A stretch of DNA of 64,000 nt, taken from positions 1 to 64,000 of the forward strand of contig UQFQ01000008.1 in the NCBI GenBank assembly GCA_900540395.1. The letters run 5' to 3'. This document shows, one piece after another, positions 24,662 to 34,221 of the stretch. This stretch comes from an uncultured Mollicutes bacterium (GTDB taxonomy: Bacteria > Bacillota_I > Bacilli_A > RFN20 > CAG-826). The notes under the pieces were generated by a model, which was not told where the DNA came from, ran no database searches, and saw nothing but the letters and a program-made list of their open reading frames with translations. The translations under genes were made by a program, and so were the position numbers. Each line of letters begins with the position of its first letter. Position 1 is the stretch's first letter.

Positions 24662-24996
24662 ATTTTACTTCTATATTCTTTTGGAGAAATGTTTTCAAAC
24701 TCTATAAAAGTTTTAGTGAAGTGAGGTTGTGATGAAAATCCTAAATAATTGCTAATAAAAGAAATTGTTTTTGTTTCATCTTCTAGTAGAAGTTTACTAA
24801 TTTCAACCTTCTTTTTAAGAATAAAATTATTTAAAGTTATTCCGTTTTCTTTTTTGAACATTTTGCATAAGTAAGTTTTTGAAATGAAAAAAATGATTTG
24901 CAATTTCATCAAGAGAAATACGGCTAGAAATGTTTTGGAGAATATAGTTTGTAACTTTATTAGCTAAAGGAGAGTTGTTATTGATTAAGCGAACAT
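24643..24996 (-). pseudogene. AraC-family regulator remnant, frameshifted
   Basis: Only the C-terminal DNA-binding domain remains. The part read from 24912 down matches an AraC double HTH (KTYLCKMFKKENG, ISNYLGFSSQPHFTKTF, SPKEYR). The preceding codons (LANKVTNYILQNISSRISLDEIANHFF) are in another frame. The frames join at a run of seven A on the plus strand (24887-24893), where six would restore one reading frame. A terminator of the upstream gene directly abuts the remnant, so the sensor domain is gone. Confidence 0.8.
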
Positions 24997-25000
24997 TAAA

Positions 25001-25040
25001 AAACCTGCAATAAGACTAAATAATGAAGATTTGCAGGTTT
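25001..25040 (-). terminator. Terminator of UMF1-type transporter
   Basis: AAACCTGCAA and TTGCAGGTTT, a 10-bp stem with a 20-base loop; T-run on the minus strand behind the transporter gene, also T-rich on the plus strand. Confidence 0.85.
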
Positions 25041-25062
25041 TTTGTTTAAAAATAAATATTTT

Positions 25063-26475
25063 TTAGTTTGCTTGTGTTTCTTCTTCGGCAAATGTTGCTT
25101 CAGTAATATTTAAGTCTTTATCTATTTTTGCGTTTTCTTCATCGATGAAATGTCTACTCTTATGATTTGCAATAACAGCAAAAATGAAAACGATTCCACC
25201 AACGAATACAAGAACAGCGAGAGGAATAATTCCTAAGTTAGATGAATTTGTAGCTTGAGAAATAACACCAAATAAGAGTGTTCCTATAAAGCTTGCTCCT
25301 TTTCCAAATGCATCAAATAAGGAGAAAAGTTCTCCTGATTTATTCTTAGGAATGATTTGAGTAAAGTAGCTTCTTGATAATGATTGGATACCGCCTTGGA
25401 ACATACCAACAGCAATAGCAAGAACCCAGAACATCCAAGTATCATTGATAAATATTGCAAAAATTGTAATGAAAAGATAACCAAGGATACAGACAAAGAT
25501 CATTTTTTCATTTCCAAAGCGTTTAGCTAAATAGGATATTCCAATAGCACAAGGACATGCAATGACTTGAACAGCGACTAAAGCAATAAGAGAGTCAATT
25601 TGTCCAACGCCAAAACCTCCAGCGACTTTAATTGCGAGTTCAATAATTGAATAAACGCCATCAATATATAAGAAGAAAGCTATTAAGAAAAGAATGATGC
25701 CAGCGTGCTTTTTTGCATATTTAAATATTTCCCAAATTCTTTTATAAGAGTCGCCAATTGATTTAAATGTTGCTTTAGCTTTTCCACCATCAATTTTCTC
25801 TCTTTCAACAAAGTAGTTTTGTTTATAAGTTTTAAATAGAGGGATTGTGAAAGCAAGCCACCATAAAGCGTTTATTACGAAACAAATAAGATAGCCCCAT
25901 GGACAAGCAAGAGAAGCATCCATTCCAGTGAGCAATTGTCCATTTGCATCATAAGCCTCATATCCTGTAAAGCCAAAAGCACAAATTGCAATTCCAATTA
26001 AAAATGGAACAAGACTGCCGATATAACCAAAAGCATAACCATAAGCTGAGACTTTATCGGTTCTTTCCATGCTAGTTGTATCGACAAGCATAGAGTCGTA
26101 AATCATTAATGCACCATTGTAACAGACTTTACAAATAACGAATAAAACTAACCATCCAATGTAATTCATCGGAATTCCTAGGAGAATGCATCCAAATACT
26201 CCAAGAAGCGTGAAAATTAAAAACATTGGTTTCTTAAAACCTTTATAATCGCTTAAAGTGCCAACAAGTGGCCCAATTAATACAGCGATTAAAGTAACAA
26301 TACTTGCAGCATAAGACCAGAAAGCGTCTGAATCTACTGATGAAATATTGGCAAGGTTTGTAAGGTTAGTAAAAAAGAGAGCAAAAAGAGATACAGATAC
26401 CATTGTAAAGGCGCTATTTCCAACGTCATAAAGGATCCAACAGAGCTCTTTTTTGGTTAATTTTTTCTTTTTCAT
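25063..26475 (-). CDS. MFS transporter of the UMF1/Atg22-like family
   Basis: A 470-residue, twelve-helix transporter. The start KKELCWILYDVGNSAFTM is the hallmark of the UMF1 family, related to yeast Atg22, and GMFQGGIQSLSRSYFTQIIP in the second half is also characteristic. The family is thought to export amino acids or other small solutes, with no firm substrate. A ribosome site GGAAGG is present. Confidence 0.88.
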   Translation of the reverse strand: MKKKKLTKKELCWILYDVGNSAFTMVSVSLFALFFTNLTNLANISSVDSDAFWSYAASIVTLIAVLIGPLVGTLSDYKGFKKPMFLIFTLLGVFGCILLGIPMNYIGWLVLFVICKVCYNGALMIYDSMLVDTTSMERTDKVSAYGYAFGYIGSLVPFLIGIAICAFGFTGYEAYDANGQLLTGMDASLACPWGYLICFVINALWWLAFTIPLFKTYKQNYFVEREKIDGGKAKATFKSIGDSYKRIWEIFKYAKKHAGIILFLIAFFLYIDGVYSIIELAIKVAGGFGVGQIDSLIALVAVQVIACPCAIGISYLAKRFGNEKMIFVCILGYLFITIFAIFINDTWMFWVLAIAVGMFQGGIQSLSRSYFTQIIPKNKSGELFSLFDAFGKGASFIGTLLFGVISQATNSSNLGIIPLAVLVFVGGIVFIFAVIANHKSRHFIDEENAKIDKDLNITEATFAEEETQAN

Positions 26476-26896
26476 GTTGTTGACCTTCCTTAATCAATTA
26501 ATAAAATTCTAAATTTTGAAAAATTCATAATCAATAATTAGATTTATTTGTTAATCAATATTTACATTTTATTTACAATTGTGAAAGCGTCTAAACAGTT
26601 TACACGGAGTGAAAAAGTTATAAATAGAATTAATAAGTTCTCTAAACTATATTAAGAAAATTAATCTATAAATAAGTGACACTTTTGAAATCTTTCTTCA
26701 TTTTTAAATAATGTTTAATTTGCTGATAAATATCGCAAAAATTTCACTTTTTAACCAAATTTAATATCTTTTATACATAGGATATTAATTTTGTATTAAG
26801 ACGCTTGATGTTTTTCAATCCATAAATATAAGTTAGTGCAAAAATATCTTGGTCGGAATTATTTGTAAGTAAAATTACGACACTGAAGGAGAAAAT
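26476..26896. other. Divergent regulatory gap upstream of lipoprotein cluster
   Basis: No gene is supported. On the plus strand there are TTTACA repeats at 26561, 26572 and 26599, and the first two are 11 bases apart as in the pstS Pho boxes. There is also a TATAAA at about 26620, and a palindrome TGATAAATATCG at 26724-26735 related to those at 3403 and 23218. A 250-base leader would follow if the 26620 box is used. Confidence 0.4.
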
Positions 26897-29161
26897 ATGA
26901 AACAAACAAAATTATTACTCATTAGTGTTTTTGCTTTAGGCGGATTGCTTTCAGCTACCTCTTGTGGCGAAGAAGTAACGCCAACACTTTATAATGTAGA
27001 AACTAGTGCGGGAGCGGGCACAACAATTACTTTAAGTGGGGATAAAACCAGTTTTGAACCAGGTGAAATGGTTACGTTTACAGTTGCTTTAACATCAACT
27101 GATGGCTCACAAGAATTAAAAACAGTAATGTTTGGTGACACTTCATTAGCAATTGAAAGCGATGGAACGTACGAGATTGCTATGCCAAATGAAGATGTAA
27201 CAATCACTACAACTGCAGGACCAGTCGAAGTCACAGATTACGCTGTAACTTTTAACGAAGGTGATGGTTCAACAATATCTTTAACTACTGGCGATGGTGC
27301 TACAAGATTTGGTCCTGGAGCAGAAGTTTCTTTTACGGTTGCTCTTGATGATGAAAGGATAACAACATTAGATTCTGTAACTGTTGATGGTAAAGTAGTT
27401 GAAGCTATCGATGGAACATATACATTTACAATGCCAACTAAAGATGTTGAAATTGCAACAACAACTACAATCTTGGGCGATGGAAGTTTGCTAAATATTA
27501 GTGATGTTGCGTTCGAAGTTAAATCTATTGAAGACATACAAACTTTATTAACTCAATCAGCCGAAAAAGAAGTTGATTATATTAATGGTGGTCGTGTAGT
27601 TGAAGATGGAGTTTCAAGTTACGATCAATCTTATGATTATACATATGCAATAGGGAGCGATAATAAACTTTCTTATGAAGGTACAATGACATCTTATGAT
27701 TCTGCTGCTTTAAGTAGTTATGTTTATCATGAAGTCGGACTATATGATGCTACACACTATTATGAATTTACCTATAATAGCGCTAGTGGTGCAAGTGTGA
27801 ATGCAATGAGTGTTGTCGGCGATGATGCAACTTATTCATCAGGAACCATTAAGGAAAGTGAAGCTAAACAAAATGTTTCGATGGCTGGGTTTTCAGAAAC
27901 AGCTGCTTCATATATGGAAAACATTGATACAATTGAAGAGCAATCAACTAGTGATGACAATAAATACTTAACTATTGTTACCAGCGGCGAAAAAGTTAGC
28001 TATGCTGAATATACAAAATATGACTTATCTTTAGTTTTTGATGGCGATGGACTGATTAGACAAGCGGAATTAAAAACTAACGTATATGATATTGATGATT
28101 ATGACAAAACTACGGAAAGCTTAGTTGAAGGCGCAACGCCAACTGGTAGTGGATCATCAAGCTTAACTACCGAAAGAGGCTATAAAAAAGCTCTAGATTC
28201 TAAATATGATGTCAGAGATTATGTAGTAAATGATTATACAGTTATTACCGGTGAGAGTTTTGAAGGTGAAAGCACAACTTTTATAGGTGGTGGTGAAGTT
28301 AATAATGGTTCAATTTTATCATTTACTTATCGTAGTAGTGAATTAAAACCAATGAAGTTGAATCCTCGCCCTGTACAAATTGTTTCTGATGTTGAAGAAA
28401 TAGCTACCCTGAGCGGTTCATCTATTTCTGTTAAAAAAGAGGGTGAATTTACAGTTGTTTTTGACAACGGATTAGGTGATTTAAAAGAATTAACTTTTAC
28501 TTCTGTAAGACCAAAAGCAAGAAGAATTTCCGCAACAATGTCTTCAACAACAATTTTTGTTGGTGGTAATGCAACAGTTTCAGCCGAAATTACACCTGAA
28601 CAAGCTTTACAAGACTATACAGTTTCCTTAAAAGAAGGCTCTGAATGTACAGTTGATATTACAGAAAATGAAGATGGAACATTTAATGTATTTGGTAAAA
28701 CTGCAGGAAATGGAACTTTAATTGTTACATCAGCAGAAGATTCTTCAATATATGAAGAAGTTGAATTTAGTGTAGTAACCCCACCAGCATATGAGGATTT
28801 ATATCAATTTATAACTCAAAATACAGTAAAGGGACAAATTCATTATTCGTATGAAGATTTATATGTATATGTCAATTTCAATGACGATGGTACAGGTGAA
28901 TTTAGAGTAGATGATGACTATTATGGTATTACTTACGGCGAGGTAGTCACCTTTACTTATACACTAGATAAGGATACACTTGAATTCTCTATAGCATTAA
29001 CCGATGCTTCAGCAGACTCAAATTCATATACACTTTACTCCGTTAGTGCAATAAGCAATTCTTCACTAGAAATAACTATTGATCGTTATGGAAAACCAGA
29101 AGACCCATGTGTTGCAACTTCAATAGGTGAGAAAGTTGATTTAGAAACATATAGAGAGTAA
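26897..29161 (+). CDS. Large surface lipoprotein with two tandem N-terminal repeats
   Basis: A 754-residue lipoprotein. Signal peptide with lipobox ATSC (lipidated Cys near residue 23). Two repeats of about 75 residues follow (about 30-110 and 115-195). Each has an F-PG--V-FTVAL motif and ends in a YTF-MP--DV-I motif, a pattern of bacterial Ig-like surface repeats. The middle matches the paralogous lipoproteins downstream, then come an Ig-like segment (about 510-650) and a beta-rich C-terminal domain. Likely on the outer face of the membrane; ligand unknown. It has its own terminator. Confidence 0.75.
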   Translation: MKQTKLLLISVFALGGLLSATSCGEEVTPTLYNVETSAGAGTTITLSGDKTSFEPGEMVTFTVALTSTDGSQELKTVMFGDTSLAIESDGTYEIAMPNEDVTITTTAGPVEVTDYAVTFNEGDGSTISLTTGDGATRFGPGAEVSFTVALDDERITTLDSVTVDGKVVEAIDGTYTFTMPTKDVEIATTTTILGDGSLLNISDVAFEVKSIEDIQTLLTQSAEKEVDYINGGRVVEDGVSSYDQSYDYTYAIGSDNKLSYEGTMTSYDSAALSSYVYHEVGLYDATHYYEFTYNSASGASVNAMSVVGDDATYSSGTIKESEAKQNVSMAGFSETAASYMENIDTIEEQSTSDDNKYLTIVTSGEKVSYAEYTKYDLSLVFDGDGLIRQAELKTNVYDIDDYDKTTESLVEGATPTGSGSSSLTTERGYKKALDSKYDVRDYVVNDYTVITGESFEGESTTFIGGGEVNNGSILSFTYRSSELKPMKLNPRPVQIVSDVEEIATLSGSSISVKKEGEFTVVFDNGLGDLKELTFTSVRPKARRISATMSSTTIFVGGNATVSAEITPEQALQDYTVSLKEGSECTVDITENEDGTFNVFGKTAGNGTLIVTSAEDSSIYEEVEFSVVTPPAYEDLYQFITQNTVKGQIHYSYEDLYVYVNFNDDGTGEFRVDDDYYGITYGEVVTFTYTLDKDTLEFSIALTDASADSNSYTLYSVSAISNSSLEITIDRYGKPEDPCVATSIGEKVDLETYRE

Positions 29162-29189
29162 AGTAAACATATACAAACTTATAAAACAC

Positions 29190-29226
29190 GCAATAAGTCT
29201 CAATTTTTGAGACTTATTGCTTTATT
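29190..29226 (+). terminator. Strong terminator between lipoprotein genes
   Basis: A 13-bp perfect stem GCAATAAGTCTCA/TGAGACTTATTGC, then TTTATTT. The next gene begins only 18 bases further, so it needs read-through or a promoter inside the hairpin region. Confidence 0.92.
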
Positions 29227-29243
29227 TAGACAAAGGAGATTTT

Positions 29244-31160
29244 ATGAAAAAAAGGCTAATGCTACTTGCTTTAACTGGTTTTTTACTATCTGGATGTGGT
29301 GAACCAAGTAATAATGAACCAATAAATCCACCAGATGAAAATGAAGATAATGATAATAAACCAGATAATCCAGATATCGATCCAGGTGATGAAGAAGAAG
29401 TAATTAACCCAGACATAACCCCATTTACAAAAATTAGCGAATTAACTAACTATATTAACGAAACTGTTCCTACTCTAGAGCAAAATAATGGAGTAACTTT
29501 TGAAAGAGAGTTTATTTATTCTTACGAAGATATTTATGCAACTATCACAAGAGAGATTAAGGAAAGTGGAACAAGTTATTCGAACGATACACTTGTTATT
29601 AAAGGAGAAAGAACTCTATCTCGTGATTATCCTGAAGATGATTATTTAGAAGATGAAAAAGAAACAGATACATATGACTCAATAACATCTTTGAAGGATG
29701 GAGTTTATTATTCTATTGTTGATTATAAAGAATCTGATGATAATGATGATAGTTATAAAGAAGATTATAATGCTGAAAACGAAAGCAAATATAAGGAAAA
29801 TACATCTTTATCAACTTATAAAAATTTAAGTTCATATCTTGATGATTATGTAAAAGGCAAATATGTAACAAACGGAACTAGCGATAAAGTTATATCAACA
29901 GTTGATACAACAAGCGGAAATTTTGTCACAACTTTTACAATGACAGATGAAACTGAAAATGAATATGGAAAGTATTTAACCGAAGCTGGTTTTACTGTTA
30001 ATTTTCTAAAAGACGGTAATTTTGCAGGGTTTTTATTTGAATACGATGAGTATGCATATGGATATGATGAACTAGGAAATTATAATGATGAAACATTCTT
30101 AATCTCTAGCATCACAGAAAAAGTAACATTAGGTTATGGAGATAAAACAGAATACGATTTTTCCGAATTAGATCCTGTCGATTACTTTATGACTGATTTT
30201 GATATTAATGTCTGCGTATTTGATACAATTTTAGGCGAATCAACACCTGTAGATATTAATACTTTCCCATATGATGAATATATTTCAGTTGAAGCAACAA
30301 ATGTGGTTCCAGAAAAGACAATTGATAAGGATTTAGAAATTGTGAACTCTTCTAATCAAGAAGTTATTGTTGAATCTTATGGCCAATTTAAAGCGATTGG
30401 GCTAGGCAAAACAACTTTAACAGTAAAATCAACTTATGGTTTAACTAAAGAGATTGAAGTAACTGTTGTTGCTCCAGACTTAATAGCAATCTCACCAAGA
30501 TTTACTAGTGAGCTTCATTTTGTTGGACAAGATGAAACATTATATATCGATTATGAATCAGAAAACACTTTAGATAAATTCTATATAAAGAATTTAAGTG
30601 AGGATGTTGTTAATGTAGGCGAAATTGAAGATTTAGTCGATGGCATTGCTGGTGCTGATTTAAAATTTTTAAAGGCAGGTAAAGCGACTTTAGAGTTTTA
30701 TAGAGAAAAGGATAACAAATTATTAAATTCGATTACTTTTGAAGTTGTTGAAGCTCTAACTGATGAAGAAATGAAGTCAAATTTAATTGGTACGTGGTAT
30801 GGAGATTTAGAAAATACAAATACTGGCGAAATGATTAAAGAGGCTGTTAAAATCGAGTTTATTGATGAATCTAAAGCCGAACTTACATTGTTAAGCGACG
30901 ATACCGGATTTACGCTTGATGTCAATAAGCCTTACGAATTGAATTATAGTTTTAAAGAAAATGCAGCAACCGAGAGCAGAGAAGATCGAATGGAAATTGA
31001 ATTTTCAGACCTTAAATTTATGGTTGCTGATAAAGAATATATTTATGATTCAAATGCTGGTTTTTATTATCGCGATGGTAAAACTCTATTAATATCGTTT
31101 ACTATTTCAGATAGTCAACAATTTGGTTTTACCTTAGAATTTGACGCTTATAAGAAATAG
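29244..31160 (+). CDS. Large surface lipoprotein, paralogue 2
   Basis: A 638-residue lipoprotein with lipobox LSGC. After it comes an acidic, Asn/Pro/Asp-rich linker (residues about 20-60), which probably extends the protein away from the membrane. Then follow the family domain, a Big_2-like Ig domain (about 360-425, ending GLGKTTLTVKSTYG) and a C-terminal beta domain with a lipocalin-like start (IGTWYGDLE). I do not recognise a catalytic site. ATG 29244 follows AAAGGAG. Confidence 0.72.
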   Translation: MKKRLMLLALTGFLLSGCGEPSNNEPINPPDENEDNDNKPDNPDIDPGDEEEVINPDITPFTKISELTNYINETVPTLEQNNGVTFEREFIYSYEDIYATITREIKESGTSYSNDTLVIKGERTLSRDYPEDDYLEDEKETDTYDSITSLKDGVYYSIVDYKESDDNDDSYKEDYNAENESKYKENTSLSTYKNLSSYLDDYVKGKYVTNGTSDKVISTVDTTSGNFVTTFTMTDETENEYGKYLTEAGFTVNFLKDGNFAGFLFEYDEYAYGYDELGNYNDETFLISSITEKVTLGYGDKTEYDFSELDPVDYFMTDFDINVCVFDTILGESTPVDINTFPYDEYISVEATNVVPEKTIDKDLEIVNSSNQEVIVESYGQFKAIGLGKTTLTVKSTYGLTKEIEVTVVAPDLIAISPRFTSELHFVGQDETLYIDYESENTLDKFYIKNLSEDVVNVGEIEDLVDGIAGADLKFLKAGKATLEFYREKDNKLLNSITFEVVEALTDEEMKSNLIGTWYGDLENTNTGEMIKEAVKIEFIDESKAELTLLSDDTGFTLDVNKPYELNYSFKENAATESREDRMEIEFSDLKFMVADKEYIYDSNAGFYYRDGKTLLISFTISDSQQFGFTLEFDAYKK

Positions 31161-31176
31161 GAAGGAGAAAATTTTT

Positions 31177-33066
31177 ATGAAAAAGAAACTATTACCGATT
31201 TCTATATTAGGTTTAACTTTTGCTTTGACTGGATGTCAAACGACAAATCCTGATCCTGTTCCTCCAATTGATGATGGAGAAACTGTTAATAAATCAACAA
31301 GTAGTTTAAGCGACACAGTTGATTTATTGGTTGACAGTCTTTATAGAACTGAAGTTTATAATTCAAGTGAAGTTACTTTTAAAACTACAACGCAAATTGA
31401 TGATTCAACAACTCAGGTTCATGAAGGAACTATGGAAATTTATAGTGACGAGCATGCTTCAGAAACTGGAAGCGATGAAATCACTTACAATGACGGCTCT
31501 ACTTATAAAGACACTTATACGCGTTATTTAGGTATTGATAGTATTAATAATCAGCGTTATCTAAGTAGGGTAACCGATTATAACGCAGGAAATGTTCGTA
31601 GTGAGTGGGTAGATTCTGCTTATCGCTTACCAGTTTTAACAACTGAGGACCCAGATTTAGAAGAAGGCGAAGATTATCTGCTTGAAGGTAGTGCTGTTGG
31701 CCAACTTACTTATCAAGTTTCTCTATATTTAAATAATTTTATCGCTGGTAACCTTTTAAATAATGTTGATTTAGCGATGGCTACTCTTCCAGATGTTAAC
31801 GTCGAAGAACATTTATTTACCGACTCTTCAAAAGGCACAAATTACACAACTTACACATTTGATTTGTACCAATATAATTATGACGAAGAAGGTGACACCA
31901 TTACTAATGGATACGAATTCTCGTTTAAATTAGATGAAAACGATCGACTAGTAGAAGGAAAAACTGTTTTACATTACACTCAACAAAGAGGAGAAGAAGT
32001 TTATAAAGAAACTACAACTGATGAGTATTCTTTAAAATACGAACCTAGAAAAACATCTAGTCAAAGTACCACTTTACTAAATCCAGATGATTACTTTTTA
32101 TCAGAAGTTACTGGCTATAGAGCTTATTATTTAAGTTCAAACTATGAAGAGGTTGAAGTAGATTTAAGCAAAAATTTACCTTTACATCGTTATATTTGGT
32201 TTGTAGCCAGTGAATATAAACCTGAAAAAGCTATTGATTTAACATTAAGACCTATTTCAACAACTAATGAAGACGTCGTAGAAGTAAACAGTGAAAATAT
32301 TTATACTGTTGGGCCTGGTAGAGCGACTGTTGTTTTTGAAACTGCAACTGGTATTAGAATAAGAAAAGATATTGTGGTTAACGATTATGTTGAAATTGAA
32401 AGCATTAACTATACCGACGCTTCTAGCGGAATCGAAATTGGAGATGTAGTTGATGGTAAAACAACAAGATATATCTATACTGATACAACATATAGCGGAA
32501 TCAGAGTTAGTGGGACACCAAGTTCTTCGTTAAAGAGTGATATTAAATATGAAATTACTGAAGGCGCAGATTTAATAAGCCTTACTGACAATAGTGCAAG
32601 TTCTAATTATTATGATTTCACACTTGCTGTAGTTGGTGGTAAAGCAGGAGATAGAGTAACAATTAAGTTTACCTGTAGTGCTGATGAGTCAATTAGTTAT
32701 GAAGTAACTTATATTATTAAAAAAAGATTAAGTGTTGATGAGTTATATCAAAAAATCTTAGCAAACGAATATAACTGGGATAACTTATATGGTGAATCAG
32801 GTGGAGTTCTTAAATTTACTAGCAGAACAACTTTTGAAGTAACTTATTATGGAAATTTCGCTGACAAAACTGATGTACTAGGTACAAATACTTATTCGTT
32901 TACGTTAAATGAGTCTAATAATGCTCTTGAAGTAACCAAAATGAGTGGCGAGTATGACTACGAAGGCGCAAATTATAATGGTGGCGAAATTAGATTAGAT
33001 GGCGAAGTTATCACACTTACTGTGAATGACACAGAGTATGTACATAGATACACCATCGCGGAGTAA
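31177..33066 (+). CDS. Large surface lipoprotein, paralogue 3
   Basis: A 629-residue lipoprotein with lipobox LTGC and no long linker. It has the same family domain with repeated Tyr/Thr-rich strands, an Ig-like segment (about 355-425, VGPGRATVVFETATG) and a beta-rich C-terminal domain. It starts 17 bases after paralogue 2 with AAGGAG and is followed within 4 bases by paralogue 4, so these three form one operon. Function unknown. Confidence 0.72.
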   Translation: MKKKLLPISILGLTFALTGCQTTNPDPVPPIDDGETVNKSTSSLSDTVDLLVDSLYRTEVYNSSEVTFKTTTQIDDSTTQVHEGTMEIYSDEHASETGSDEITYNDGSTYKDTYTRYLGIDSINNQRYLSRVTDYNAGNVRSEWVDSAYRLPVLTTEDPDLEEGEDYLLEGSAVGQLTYQVSLYLNNFIAGNLLNNVDLAMATLPDVNVEEHLFTDSSKGTNYTTYTFDLYQYNYDEEGDTITNGYEFSFKLDENDRLVEGKTVLHYTQQRGEEVYKETTTDEYSLKYEPRKTSSQSTTLLNPDDYFLSEVTGYRAYYLSSNYEEVEVDLSKNLPLHRYIWFVASEYKPEKAIDLTLRPISTTNEDVVEVNSENIYTVGPGRATVVFETATGIRIRKDIVVNDYVEIESINYTDASSGIEIGDVVDGKTTRYIYTDTTYSGIRVSGTPSSSLKSDIKYEITEGADLISLTDNSASSNYYDFTLAVVGGKAGDRVTIKFTCSADESISYEVTYIIKKRLSVDELYQKILANEYNWDNLYGESGGVLKFTSRTTFEVTYYGNFADKTDVLGTNTYSFTLNESNNALEVTKMSGEYDYEGANYNGGEIRLDGEVITLTVNDTEYVHRYTIAE

Positions 33067-33069
33067 AAT

Positions 33070-34161
33070 ATGCACAAACTGATAAAAATCCCTGCAATTC
33101 TTAGTTCTTTTCTGCTTGTTTTAGTTGGCTGCTCTAATCAAAGTGAGCAACCACCTATTGAAACTCCTGTTGAAGACTATCGCATTTTGACTAATGTTGG
33201 TATTGGTAGTTCAATTGAAATTTTAACTGAAGCTAATGCTGATGGTCTTTTTGATGAAAAAAGCACAGTTGAATTTAAGATTACTCTTGCTGAAAACTAT
33301 GAACTTAAAAGTGTAAAAGTAAACTCTACTGATTTGTCTCTTACTGAAAATAATATTTATACTTTTGTTATGCCTAGTGAAGATGTAACTATTTTTACTA
33401 CCACATCAGAAGTGGTAGAACCACCAATCACCGGAGATACAATTAATTCTTTTGAAGGTCTACTAGAAATCGTTCCAAACTTGCTGGCTTATGATGAAGG
33501 AATAAACAAGCAAGTTTATACTACTGTTCAAAGAGATAATTATTCAGCTTTAGATATTTATGTGACTCAAGAAGGAACAATTACACAATATAAAGACTTA
33601 TATATTGATGAATTCAGTCAATATTATGATGACGACAGTCAAAATAAAACAAATGGTATTGTTCAAAGAGGTATTACAACCTACATGAACCAAGATGTTT
33701 TTTATCAAATTACAGATTATTCTGGAGATGATTCATCTGACAACGTTCAATATTCTTTATATAGAGAAGGCCAGGAAGAATATGTTTTTGGAGTTGGGTT
33801 TGGTCATTATTACTATTATAATTATTTTTCCTTTTTGTATGCTGCAACAGAAGCGTATTCAGACGGAGTATTAGAAACAAACTTTAATAAAGATAGCTTT
33901 ATTAATGATGGAACTCTAACTTTAAGTGTACATTTTTATTCAGGTGACGTTGACTCACCAGATGTTGAGCTCACAAGAAATGACACATTGACTATTGAAA
34001 GTGGTGTGGTAATTAAAGCAGAGGTAGAATCATTTTATGGTTTGGCTGGTGCGACAAACTTCAATTATCAAACTAGTACAATGGTGTTTGAAAAAGGCGA
34101 TATTGTTAACTATACCGGCGAAAGATTAGATCCTAGCGAATATCCACTTAGAACTAATTAA
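33070..34161 (+). CDS. Shorter lipoprotein paralogue 4
   Basis: A 363-residue lipoprotein with lipobox LVGC. Residues about 35-115 are one copy of the repeat seen twice in paralogue 1 (it ends YTFVMPSEDVTIF), followed by the shared family domain. It lacks the Ig-like and C-terminal domains of the larger paralogues, as if it were a shorter version of paralogue 1. Confidence 0.7.
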   Translation: MHKLIKIPAILSSFLLVLVGCSNQSEQPPIETPVEDYRILTNVGIGSSIEILTEANADGLFDEKSTVEFKITLAENYELKSVKVNSTDLSLTENNIYTFVMPSEDVTIFTTTSEVVEPPITGDTINSFEGLLEIVPNLLAYDEGINKQVYTTVQRDNYSALDIYVTQEGTITQYKDLYIDEFSQYYDDDSQNKTNGIVQRGITTYMNQDVFYQITDYSGDDSSDNVQYSLYREGQEEYVFGVGFGHYYYYNYFSFLYAATEAYSDGVLETNFNKDSFINDGTLTLSVHFYSGDVDSPDVELTRNDTLTIESGVVIKAEVESFYGLAGATNFNYQTSTMVFEKGDIVNYTGERLDPSEYPLRTN

Positions 34162-34185
34162 ATTTATAATAAAGCTAAAAATAAC

Positions 34186-34218
34186 AGGGATTTGAAGAGT
34201 TTTTCTCAAATCCCTTTA
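34186..34218. terminator. Bidirectional terminator between convergent lipoprotein genes
   Basis: A 10-bp perfect stem AGGGATTTGA/TCAAATCCCT with a 10-base loop and T-rich tail on the plus strand. Confidence 0.9.
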
Positions 34219-34221
34219 TTT

